64,000 bases of DNA from Knoxdaviesia capensis (taxonomy: Eukaryota; Ascomycota; Sordariomycetes; Microascales; Gondwanamycetaceae): NCBI GenBank assembly GCA_001510575.1, contig LNGK01000007.1, positions 124,001 through 188,000 on the forward strand, read 5' to 3'. The notes beneath the pieces were generated by a model, which was given only the letters and a program-made list of their open reading frames with translations, had not been told where the DNA came from and did no database searches. Positions within the stretch are counted from its first letter, which is position 1. Every line of letters starts with the position of its first letter. Of the stretch, positions 32,603-42,700 are shown piece by piece. The position numbers and the translations under genes were made by a program.

Positions 32603-33715
32603 TCACTGGCTGACATCCGGATACACGTCGAACCGCCGCTGCGTGCCCAACGGGATCCCCTTCCGAAACTCCTCGATCTTCTCGCTCGTCAGGCGATGCA
32701 CCACCGTCGTCTCCGTCTCATCCGCCTCAACCACAACCTCGCCATCTGGCGCAACAATGAGACTGTGCCCCCACGCGTGGTACCCAGCACTCAGATCCCG
32801 CGCCGGGCTGCACATCGCCACGTACATCTGGTTATCCACAGCGCGCGCCCTCGCCAGCAGCTGCCAGTGCAGCGGCCCGGTGGTGGTATTGAACGCGCCC
32901 GGCACGACCAGCGCAAAGGCGCCGCGGCGCGCCGCGATCGCCGCCAGCTCGGGGAAGCGCACGTCGTAGCAGATGGCCACGCTGAGCACGCCAAACTCCG
33001 GCAGCTCGACCAGCGTGAGCTCGGCGCCGGCGCTCAGCGTGTCGGACTCGCGGAAGCGGATGCGCCCGGGGATGTCGATGTCGAACAGGTGGATCTTGCG
33101 GTGGCGCGCCAGCTGCGCGCCGCTGGGCGCGAACACCAGGCTCGTGTTGTACAGCCGGCCGGTCGCCGCGTCGCGCTCCGGAATGGACCCGCCGACGAGG
33201 TACACCTGGGCGGCGGCCGCCGCCTGCGAGAGCGCGTGCCACGACGGCGCGGCGGCCGCGTCCGGCACGCCGTTGGCGGCCGCCGCCAGGTCCTCGGCGT
33301 ACTGCGGGAAGAAGCCCGTGCCGTACGGGCTGTTGAAGCACTCCGGGAGCACCACGATCTGCGCGCCGGCGGCCGCGGCCTCGAGCACTTTGGCGCGCGC
33401 GTGCGCGAGGTTCGCGGCCTTGTCGGCGCCCGCGGCCAGTTGGATGCACGCGAGGGTGACGGCCTGGCGCAGCACCGGCGAGGGCGGTGCGGTGGCGGTC
33501 GTCGACATTGTGCGGGCGGTGGGCAGACGGCAGGTTTCGGAGATGGGTGGGGAGGGGATGCGCCGAGATGCGGAGATGGGCCGGGAAGAACCGCGGAGAG
33601 ATGCCGATGGCGTGCGGATGGCACCGATAGATGAGAACTGCAGATGAGGGGTGCTGAGTTTGACAATTGAAGACGGCCGCGTATGGATCAGTCGATGATG
33701 CAGTGGCGACAGCAT
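32603..33715 (-). CDS. NIT3: omega-amidase (Nit2/Nit3 type, nitrilase superfamily)
   Basis: Single exon, 370 aa. It hydrolyses the omega-amide of alpha-ketoglutaramate and alpha-ketosuccinamate, the metabolite-repair arm of glutamine transamination. The nitrilase triad is intact: E125 in LPECFNSPYG, K207 in RHRKIHLFDIDIPG and C249 in AICYDVRFPELA. These flanking motifs are specific to the Nit2/Nit3 branch. The first 69 residues are extra relative to cytosolic homologues. They are Ser/Arg-rich without an acidic residue until E60 and look like a mitochondrial presequence. Met70 (MSTTATAPP) would start a standard-length cytosolic form of 301 aa, so two isoforms from one mRNA are possible. Function is sure, start less so. 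Confidence 0.93.
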   Translation of the reverse strand: MLSPLHHRLIHTRPSSIVKLSTPHLQFSSIGAIRTPSASLRGSSRPISASRRIPSPPISETCRLPTARTMSTTATAPPSPVLRQAVTLACIQLAAGADKAANLAHARAKVLEAAAAGAQIVVLPECFNSPYGTGFFPQYAEDLAAAANGVPDAAAAPSWHALSQAAAAAQVYLVGGSIPERDAATGRLYNTSLVFAPSGAQLARHRKIHLFDIDIPGRIRFRESDTLSAGAELTLVELPEFGVLSVAICYDVRFPELAAIAARRGAFALVVPGAFNTTTGPLHWQLLARARAVDNQMYVAMCSPARDLSAGYHAWGHSLIVAPDGEVVVEADETETTVVHRLTSEKIEEFRKGIPLGTQRRFDVYPDVSQ

Positions 33716-34216
33716 AATTTGGATAACGCAGGATTCGCAGTCGAGGAGTGAGGAGACTTTTAAAAGATGGGAGTGATGGCGGGAGGAAACAGCTCGGTGT
33801 AGTGGGGGAAGTGGATGGAAGGTGATGATAGGATGGGGAAAAGCGGCGAAAACGGGGACTGAAAAGAGGGACCCCGATAGCTAGTTCAGGTTATACCCTA
33901 ATGCCGGTGGTTTTCCACCAACACCACCAGCAGCAGAATGAGCAACATCACGAGGGCGCCGTGGAAGAGTAAGCGATGCATTGAATGAGATTAGATTGAG
34001 CCGGTGCAGAAGTAAATAGCGAAATACATGGTATCCAGGTTGAACTCCAAATCATGACCCTCATCAAACCAGAAAACGATGATGGTGGCGCACCACCCGA
34101 TGGCACACAAGCACCGAGAAAGAAAGCGTACGAGAATGTACATTGTTGAATAGAACATCCGACCGTCAAAACTTCACCGCCACCGATTTTCCACCTCGAG
34201 ATCCCAGTCTCCGAGG
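33716..34216. other. intergenic region, omega-amidase promoter side
   Basis: 501 bp between the ADGF stop and the omega-amidase start, both genes on the minus strand. It should contain the omega-amidase promoter. Nothing else is recognisable. Confidence 0.5.
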
Positions 34217-36129
34217 CTACGCGTCGGCCTCCGCCGTCGTGTCCTCGTCGTCGTCCGCCCACTCGCCAAACTCGGTGACAACCCACAGGCAGAACTGCTC
34301 CCACTGCACGCGCCACTCCTGCAGCCGCTTGGCCTTGGCGCCGCCGCCGAGCGACGCCTCCTTGATATCCCGCGTCCACTCCTCGTTGGTCTGGTCCTCA
34401 AACACCGCCCACCGCACGCTGTTCTCCGCCAACGACGCCAGCCCCGCGAGCCCGAGGTTCTCCCACCCCTGCAGCGCCTGCCAGAAATCGTGCGACATGC
34501 CGGGCACGTCGTGGCCGAGAATGGCCGGGTCGTCGTTGCACAGCGCGCAGGCGACGCCGCGCGCGAGCAGCGCCGGCAGCGGGTGCGAGAGCACGCTGCC
34601 GCACAGCCGCAGCACCTCGTTGCTGATCGGGCAGCTCTCGATCAGGATGCGCTTGTCGCGCACCATGTCGATCAGCAGCGGGTGCTTGTACAGCGAGAAG
34701 CCGTGGCCGATGCGCCGCGTGCCCAGCAGGATCGCGTCGAACAGGTTGTGGTCTGTTGCGTCGCCGTCGCCCAGGCACTCGCCCGCGTGGAAGAAGAACG
34801 GAATGTTCAGGCCCTCGACCGCGCACTGCTTGCGGAACCAGAGCAGCTCCGGCATGAGATCCTTCAGCGGCCGGCCCAGGTCCTCCGGGCCGACCAGGTC
34901 GTAGCCGGAGATCAGATGCGGGTAGGCGATCTTGCCCTGGAGGCAGTGTTCCATGTCCTGCACGATGGTGCGGCTATCGAAGGCGCGGAGGGACGTCGAG
35001 ATGAGGCGAAGACCCCAGAAGTTCTTTCCTTCCTCGGACTTCTTGAAGTTGGAGATCTCCTCGTCGAGGATTCGCAGGAAGAGGGAGTGGTCGGTCTCGG
35101 GGGTTTCCGAGCCTTCGGCATAGAACATGCGAGGCCAGACGAATCTACAACGGGGTCAGTATCTGCGGTCTCCCAGCTTATGGGGGGACCCTTCTGTAGA
35201 CATACCTGCACTCGGCCCACTGCACACCATCGTCGAGAAGCTGGGCCATCAGCCGCTTCATGAACGCCCGGAGAACCGGCTCGTGGTGCACAATGCCGCC
35301 AATGATGATGAAGCACGACGCGAACTTGCGCCAGATGGCATCCACGCCGTGGTACTGCTCAATGGTGTCGGTGGTGGAAATGGTGCACAGGCCCTTCATC
35401 CACGTGATGAATCCCGCCCGGCCGCCCTCGGGGAAAGCCTCGGCAGCCGCCGCAAGCGGAACGAAAGCGCCCGAGGTGTACCCCTCGGCCTTCCACACCG
35501 CGGCAGCATCGTGCAAGTCGGCCGTCTTGCGGTACCGGAACTGCAGACCGCCAGCAGCAGCCGCGGCCGCGCGGTCGGCCACCGACGCCACCCCGACGCC
35601 GGGCCCGGGCGTCTTGGTCACGGCGAAGTGCATGCCCGGCACGCCCAGCAACACGTCGAACAGAAAGTCAAAGTCGACGGTGGCGTCGAGATGCGCGTGC
35701 AGCAGCGCGCCCTTGGGCAGCCGGCGCACAATCTGCCACAGCTGCGTGCGCTCGATGCGCGTCTTGGCGTGCGTGAACATCATGCCCGGGTACAGCGGCA
35801 GGTGCTCGCGGCGGGCGATTTCGTCTTCGGTCTGCGGCGTCCACACGGCCGTCTGCTCGTGCTGGCGGATGCGGTCGGCGATCTTGCAGGCCTGCTGCGC
35901 AATGGGCGACAGCGAGACCTTGAAGGCGTGGTCTGCATGGAGGGGTGAGTTAGCGACCACGGTGAGAGAACAATCGGGGACACTGCAACGGCTCAGTCTT
36001 ACCGGCTCGCTGCTTCTTCTCCTCGGCAATCAGCGCCTCGCGGCCGGCCATGAACTTTTCCACCACCGGATCGGAGGTCTTCGGCATCTCCTGGGCGATC
36101 TCCGCCCATTCCTCGTCGGTGAAGGTCAT
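34217..36129 (-). CDS. adenosine deaminase of the ADGF/CECR1 family
   Basis: Three exons: 36003-36129, 35206-35932 and 34217-35144, 593 aa, GT-AG. It deaminates adenosine or deoxyadenosine to inosine, feeding purine salvage or nitrogen scavenging. Zinc-site motifs are present: HAH at 121-123, FFFHAGE (His and catalytic Glu), RIGHG and NDDPAI near the C terminus. The long N-terminal part before HAH (about 120 aa) and the length mark the ADGF branch, not the 350-aa ADA1 type. Animal ADGFs are secreted. This one starts MTFTDEEWAEIAQ with no signal peptide, so it is probably intracellular. The tail is acidic. A TATA box and paired GATA sites lie upstream. Confidence 0.93.
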
Positions 36130-36276
36130 GATTGCCCAGCGGTGGCTTTCGGCGCCGATCGCAACTTGGAGCTAGAGCTAAACTGCGGGGAAAGGAAATC
36201 AACGTCAAAAGACAGATGAGAAGGGAGGGAAGAAGTGGAAGCCAACTTTCTGGTGTTGAACGGAAATCCCGTGGGC

Positions 36277-36284
36277 TTTATATA
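36277..36284 (-). promoter_or_regulatory. TATA box of the ADGF gene
   Basis: TATATAAA on the minus strand, about 150 bp before the ADGF start codon. This is a suitable distance for a short leader. Confidence 0.55.
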
Positions 36285-36303
36285 AGAGGCACAGCTTTCC
36301 GTG

Positions 36304-36314
36304 TTATCTTATCT
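36304..36314 (-). promoter_or_regulatory. paired AGATAA GATA-factor sites upstream of ADGF
   Basis: On the minus strand AGATAAGATAA gives two overlapping HGATAR motifs 20 bp upstream of the TATA box. Close GATA pairs are the preferred sites of the nitrogen regulators AreA/NIT2, which suits a nucleoside-catabolic gene. Binding is inferred. Confidence 0.45.
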
Positions 36315-37470
36315 CCTGAACAGTATTCGGCTGACTGATTCGGCGGAAGCAAGGAAAGAGCTGTTGTCGGCGGCGACTTCTGTGTTTTACGAGCTCGTGT
36401 GATAGAGCGGGCAGTCCACAGTGTGTGTCGGCACTGTCTAATTGGGTTCGCATGTATCTCTACACCTGTAAGACAAGCAAATTCTCGCCGATTATCACCG
36501 CTCAATCGGACCCAATGTTCGCCCTTTCGGCCATCAAAACCAGAGTCAAGAAATCTGCAAAGCCGTATCAACAGGGCGGAGATGCCCGAGAGTGGCGCAT
36601 GTGAAAGCTTGGAAGCACAAAGTTAGTCCCCAAATACTGGAAAACTCTCTTTGTCTACCCCGCCTAACCCTGGAATTTGCTAGTCCGCGATGTTACGCCG
36701 ATTCGGGAGATGTTCTAGAAGGATGCGGTCCGAGATCGTCGGTGTTGAGATCGGGACATACGATTAAATTTCTGTCAACGAGATATCAGAATGAACAGTC
36801 CACCACTCTATATATCTCATTCATCACGTTGCTGAAATGCCGGTGTGCACTGCTTGCTGAGGCCGGTGAACGTCCAACGCTCACCGACACCGACACGCCT
36901 GTTCCCTGCTTCTGTCTTTGCCCCTCCAAACAAGGGTCTCCCCCCTCCCCGAGGAAAACCCAGACCGGGACGTGAGCTTCGGAGCTTTCCACCATGATAT
37001 CGTCACGAACATCCCGGCGGCCAAACAACCGTAAAATTAAAATTAAGGTGATTAAGGTGGCCTTAGGTACCAACTAGTGCGTAGATTCCGGTCGTTGGAT
37101 CTTGCTTCCGAGTACTTGAACGCCACCGTCAATGCATCTTCTCGGTATGTTGGATCAGTGCCAGATTGTATTGCAAAACGTAGATAATACAGCCGTAACA
37201 GCAGCAAGCAGACTGTTCCCTGCAAATGCACAGTCTCTTCGTCCTAAGCAAAGCTCAGACAATCCCTATATATCCGAACCACGGCCGTGATATCGTCAAC
37301 GATGTCGACTGACCGGTCCAAGACACCCATAAATATAAACATTAAGACACCTACCAGTGCCTAGACCACTCACAGTCACACAATATCCAGTCGAGCAGCA
37401 GAAAAGAACCCATATAATCATAACAAATCAGGTCTCCAACCAATGGAGGCATGCAAAAAGACACAGCATT
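36315..37470. other. intergenic region, no gene seen
   Basis: 1.2 kb between the ADGF promoter and the stop of the tetraspan gene. No coding potential is recognised. A TTAAAATTAAAATTAAGG-like AT-rich patch lies near 37030-37055. Confidence 0.5.
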
Positions 37471-38321
37471 TTATGCGGATGCAACCAACGAGTCGTTCAG
37501 CAGCTCGTATCCGTCTTCTGGCGGAAGAATGTACGCGGATGCCACCAGTCCCACGGCCGTGAAAAGCGTCATACTGACGCTAGCCACACACAGGTAGAAC
37601 GAGGAATCGAATCGCCAGCCGGGCACGAGGAACGAGTCGTTGTGGTCGTAGAGGTATGTCTGCACCCACCATGTTAGCACTCACCACTCAACCAGCTTAT
37701 CAACAGTCGCCAAGGAGGGCACTGAAAGTCCAGGGAGGGGGCTTCTCACCACAATCCCGATCATGCCGCCCTGCACCGCCGCGATGATAATCGCCAGCAC
37801 CACCAGCACGCGCCACCCGGACTCGCGCCGCTGCTTGCCGCCCAGCACCACCACCACAAACGCCGCCACCGCCACCAGGTACAGCACCTCGGCCAGCGTG
37901 CCCAGGAAAGCCGCCGACCGCCACGCGCTGCAGAAGTGCGCGCCGTCGCCGAGCGTGTCGGCACACATGCTCTTCGTCGGGAACCGCCGGCACACCTCGC
38001 CGCCGCCGAACCCAGACGGCCCCGTGCTGCTGCCGCCGCCGCCTGCCCCGCTGCCCGGGTGGCTGAAGTCGTTGCCGCATTCGCGGTGCAGGCCGAGCGT
38101 GCGGTACACGCGGTGGCCGGCCGGCGACGTCACGCTGTAGGCCAGCCATTGCGGGAGCGCGTTGGACGTGAAGGTCAGGACGGTGGCTGTCGGGTACGAT
38201 GGATTAGCCTTTTTTGGGTTTTAAGAACTGGAATCGACACAGGAGCGTCGGTCGCGTGCTCTCGTCACTTACCGCCCGCCGTAGCCAGAATGGCTGCTGC
38301 GTAGATACTGACGCGCGTCAT
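37471..38321 (-). CDS. fungal four-transmembrane protein, function unknown
   Basis: Three exons: 38273-38321, 37750-38186 and 37471-37659, 224 aa, GT-AG. I do not recognise a named family. Four hydrophobic spans are visible: about residues 5-25 (ISIYAAAILATAGATVLTF-like), the RSAAFLGTLAEVLYLVAVAA span, the VLVVLAIIIAAVQGGMIGIVV span and LCVASVSMTLFTAVGLVASA. The loop after TM1 is long, Gly-rich and holds four Cys (HRECGND, EVCRRF, KSMCAD, HFCSAW), a claudin/SUR7-like layout with likely disulfides outside the membrane. The C terminus is short and hydrophilic. A plasma-membrane domain or pH-sensing role as in SUR7/PalI proteins is possible but unproven. The gene structure is well supported by frame across two introns. 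Confidence 0.75.
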
Positions 38322-39257
38322 CACTGCAGAGCTGCCAACCAGCCAGTCAATTCAGGGTCGTCGAGGATTTCAAGATATCAGGCCACAATATCGAACGTTC
38401 AAGCGAGTGCAATTGGCCTAGCAGAACTATAAGCAACAGCAATGGATAATCGGAAGAAAAAGATCTCTCTCGATTTGCAGGAATGGGAGGGAAAAGGGAA
38501 AAGTCAGAGCTTGCAGCTTGCGGTTTGACGAATGTTGCGCAGATTACGTAGCTGTGACTTTTTAGTCAGGCCATTAAAGGGTGCCAGGCAGCAGAATTAT
38601 GTCTGGGCTGGGTACTTTGTCCCACACCAAGGTTTGGTGGGCGCGGGGGTACCATTTTTTCCTGCCACGGCACTGTTTATTTTGGGTTCCATCGAACCAA
38701 AGCTGCATTTCGGCGTCGCATAACCCTAAGCTAACCCGAACATGTGTTGATTATCACGGCGATCGGGAAGCGCCGTGACGTCGTCGGGCGTGTCAATTGG
38801 TATTGCACTCATGTGTCAGGACATCTAAGCACTACTCAATGTTCGAATCTCGACGAAGTGTAAGGACCGCGATCTGTCGGCGTGGGTACAGTCCAGGCCA
38901 CCGTCTTGCGGGTTACAGTGCAAGGCCGACAAACGGGTTCTGTCCCGTTTACCAATTCAACTCTGCCGGTATCAATTCCAGACACCGGCAAGAGCGACGG
39001 TGATTATGCGATCCAGCCGGCTCCCAGCCCGTGTGCGCCAGGTAGTCTCAGAACACCCGGCCTCCGTATGAAGGATCCCACAAGTCACCGTCCTGAGAAC
39101 GCTTCCCCCCAGGGTGCCATCGAGCGATTTCCGCGCCGCACAACTGCGCTGGCAGGATCACCGCCCCCGGTGGCCTTGACGCCAGCTAGGCATCTAGATT
39201 CCCCGATGGGTTCATCCGGGGTCTCCCCCCTTTCTAAAAGGGCGAGTATGGCCATAT
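38322..39257. other. intergenic region with telomere-like CCCTAA
   Basis: The promoter side of the tetraspan gene. AACCCTAA-like sequence occurs near 38722. No gene is recognised. Confidence 0.5.
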
Positions 39258-39779
39258 CTAGGTTCTAGAACATTGGCTTTTGTTGTCAGCGTGGACGTTT
39301 CGCAGGCCCTGTTTCACGGGGAATAGACCATCGGGTGCCGCACCAACCCAGTTCGTTCTTCTCGCCTGGGATTGCAGTGGAAATGAGGTTGAAGTCCTAG
39401 CATACCAAACCGCGCAGTCGGTGCTGGAGAGTGCGAAATCTCCGACGGTCATGGCCTGCGGGTTGGAGACATGCCGAATCTGTGTCTTGCAAACACGAGC
39501 CAACCGAGGCATCCCGCCAGGGTAGTATTGAAAGTTCTTCAACCCCTCCCACGCAGAGTCTTCGCAGCGCTCGCGGGAGCCGGTCCGTGGTGGCACAGGA
39601 GCCATCACGACGACATCAGCGCAAATGAAGACCGGTGTAATCTTCCACAAGGCAGTCGAATGCCAGAGAACGAACGTATGCACTTCGCTCGATCCGGCTG
39701 GTACGAGTGCCAACCCCAACGACGATGCCACCAAAAAAGCCAGCCATTGAACAGGGCGAGTGAGGTTTGCGCGTGTCAT
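39258..39779 (-). CDS. candidate small secreted protein
   Basis: Single uninterrupted 173-codon frame starting at a true ATG in a good context (GAAATGACA). The start MTRANLTRPVQWLAFLVASS continues LGLALVPAG: a basic n-region, a hydrophobic core and a small-residue cleavage zone, that is, a plausible signal peptide. The remainder has five Cys and no transmembrane segment or known domain. It stands alone in a 7-kb gap. Small secreted proteins of fungi often look like this, but chance frames with a hydrophobic start also occur in GC-balanced DNA, and no homologue comes to mind. Treat as hypothetical. Confidence 0.4.
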   Translation of the reverse strand: MTRANLTRPVQWLAFLVASSLGLALVPAGSSEVHTFVLWHSTALWKITPVFICADVVVMAPVPPRTGSRERCEDSAWEGLKNFQYYPGGMPRLARVCKTQIRHVSNPQAMTVGDFALSSTDCAVWYARTSTSFPLQSQARRTNWVGAAPDGLFPVKQGLRNVHADNKSQCSRT

Positions 39780-42700
39780 TTCAAATTCAAATCAGACAGA
39801 ATACCGGCGGTACATTCGTTCTGTCCTGCTTCCAATTCCTTCGTTGGCTCCCACCCAGCTTCCAATCTCGGGGATTTATTCAAAATCCCACGCACTGGGT
39901 TTCGCCACCCGCTTGACCGCCCCCTCGGAAACCACCACCACCCAGCAGGAACAAAAATCCAGCCCGGACATTTTTGCGTGTCTGACCCAGCGGTCTGGGA
40001 CTCTCTGAAACCCAGGACCGCACGAAATTTGACCCAAGAAAAAAACAAAGAACAAAAATACGAACAAAGGCAGATTGGGGAGCCTGGGAACTTGGGAAGC
40101 GAAGTTGGGGTGGGGAGCCGGCTTCCTGATCGACAGCCTGGTCTTGAAGAAATTGGGTAATTGTTGGGAAACGGGGGGGGTCGTCAGTCTCGTACCACGC
40201 ACCTGGTTGTCGGAAGCCCAGTGCCCAAATACGCGAATCTCTCTTTCTGTTCTTCACATTCCTTCTCCTCGCCCCGTTTGGGTAACAGCCCTGTTGTTTG
40301 CTGTCTCTGGGATTTTCTTTTTTCTTTTTTTCCCCTTCAGCTTCGCGCCTAGGACATCAGAATCAGCCAACAAGCGAGAGAGCCCACAGACAATTTTCTT
40401 TTGTATGTACAGTACTGTATATCTATGGGGTAAACCCCAGCAGTCCCTGGGTGTGTTAGCGAAGGCGTAATCGCCAGTTTAGTGTACCACCGATGGACAC
40501 TCTAGGCCAAAAAGGCCACGTTAACGAAGGCGTCTCGGCTGGTAAAAGAGGAGGAAATCGATTAATTTGGTCTTCCTGCACTCTGTTGGCAGAAGCCGGC
40601 TGGTGCGGTGAGAGGCCGAGAAACGCAGCGAGAGAAGATCAACTGCGGTAAATGTGATGCGTACCGTGAGCACAGCACATACATGAGCAGACGCCCAACG
40701 GAACGCACGGGCGAGCAACCACCAAACACCTTTTTCTCGCGGAGGATTTCCCAGCACGCACAGGGAAGACAGTGGAGAAGAGCACATCCACACTTCGTTT
40801 CATCCGTCTTGGATAATGTCTCTCGCCCATTCTTTGCTCCAGTTCACGCCCTGTCTGCTGTCCGTGCTTGGCCGATCCCCCTCCGAGGGTTGCGGTCGTG
40901 GTGGTGACTGCCCTGGTCGGGTCTGGGTGGGTGGTGGTGTGGTGTGGTTTGCAGTGGGATGTCCGGTGCAGGACATCCATTTGCGAAGCAGTGATCCTTT
41001 CGAAGAGGGGACGAGCACTTTGTCTGGTTGGAGGTGTGTGGAGCAAGACGTAATAATCCGAGATATGATATCAACTGGGTTTCTCTCGCAGACCTGCATA
41101 TCCACCCAGGGAGGGGGGAATCAGAGCTGAACATCCAGGAAAAAGCAAGTTCGTCTGTTATGCTCCTGAGCCCAACAGTTTCAAAGCAATAACTATACCA
41201 GACTTGCCCTCGGTGATATAGCATCAACAGAGGACTTGGCTGCATACCAGGCCCCCAGCTAAACTCCGTCGGGACTACGTTACATGCCCATACACGTATC
41301 CGCCGCCGAGAAAAAAAAAAAGTGCTAGCTGTCACTTTTCTCCTCTGGCTCCTCCTGTTTCCCCTGGACAGTACATGCTGGATTTTTCTTCGCTGCCGCC
41401 CAAACCGTCGGTAAGTCACCGTCCACTCGCAACCCCTCATTTCTCTATCTCGCAAAAGCTGCCCGCAACACAGAATGTGGGACCTGCTACTGGCCGTTGT
41501 TCAAACCGCCCCAGTTTTCCGGACAGAGGGGGCAGCATGTCTCTCCGTACCATTGGCACAACCAAGAGAGAGACACAGAGGAACCCCAACGCGGTGGCAC
41601 AAACGCAAATCCGAGTAAAAAAAAAAAAGGAAACCCCCCATTGCGTCCGAACGCCGCGCTCTGTAAGCGCCGTTGTCCCTCGAGACTCCAGACGCCGAAT
41701 CCCAGAGCTTGCAGAATAAAGAGAAAGGGAATTATGTGCAGTACAATATAAAACCAAACTACACAGGGGTTAATTATCCAACCCGCTGAACACCTGGTGA
41801 GCAGAATAAACCGGGGTGTGTGTGAGTGTGAGGAACGGACGGGAAGCGGTGAGTGCTTTAAGTTTTTTTTTCTGGGTCCAAGACATCTGTTTGCTGTTCT
41901 TGGTGTGGGAGCAAAAAAAGAATCTGTAGGGTACCGGAGTGCTGGGACACGCAACTGGAAGACCACCCAGCCTGTTCCCAGCGCTGTGGTTACACACCAT
42001 AAGCCCCGGAGAACGAACGGCTGGGAAACAGATGGTCGGGACCCGAGATGGTCGGGGGGGGAAACAAAAATCAATAAAGATTAAACGAACAAAACAGTTG
42101 GAAGAACGGTCAGAATCACATGGCTACGGTCCCGGCTCAAGCCGCGGCTCGTCTCGCGACAGACTTTTCTTTCTCTTTTTTCGGCCAATGCCTGAACGAG
42201 CCCCAAAAGTGCGACAGTGTCTGCGGTCGAGGTCAAACAACACGCACCACGGCAGGGCGGTGACCCAGAAAACCGGGCAGGTGGGGTGGGAGAGAAAGAG
42301 AGGGTTTGACGCTTGTGTTACTCTGGAACATGGAAAATCCCGGCGGTTTGGCCAGCAGGATTTCTTAGGGGGAAAACCCCCCTGGAACACTGCTTAAGAT
42401 AACATGGATTTTTCCATCAGTCGGGATGTCGTTTCGCTCTCGTGGGACACTTGGGGAAGGAGGTTTTGATGTGGGCTCGTCAATCGCACCTTCCATTGAC
42501 CATCCCGCCCAAAAGTCGTCATGGCTCCCACACACTTGCGGGTGTCTTTTTTTCTGGAAAGACACACATCCCAGAAGTGCCGAAACTCACTTTCCAGCAC
42601 TTTCGTGACTGGAATGTTGGCCTCCAAGCCGCCGGTTCGTTGTGTGCGTGCGTGCGTGCGTGTGTGTGTGTTGCACCACCTGCACCTGCATGCACGCCAA

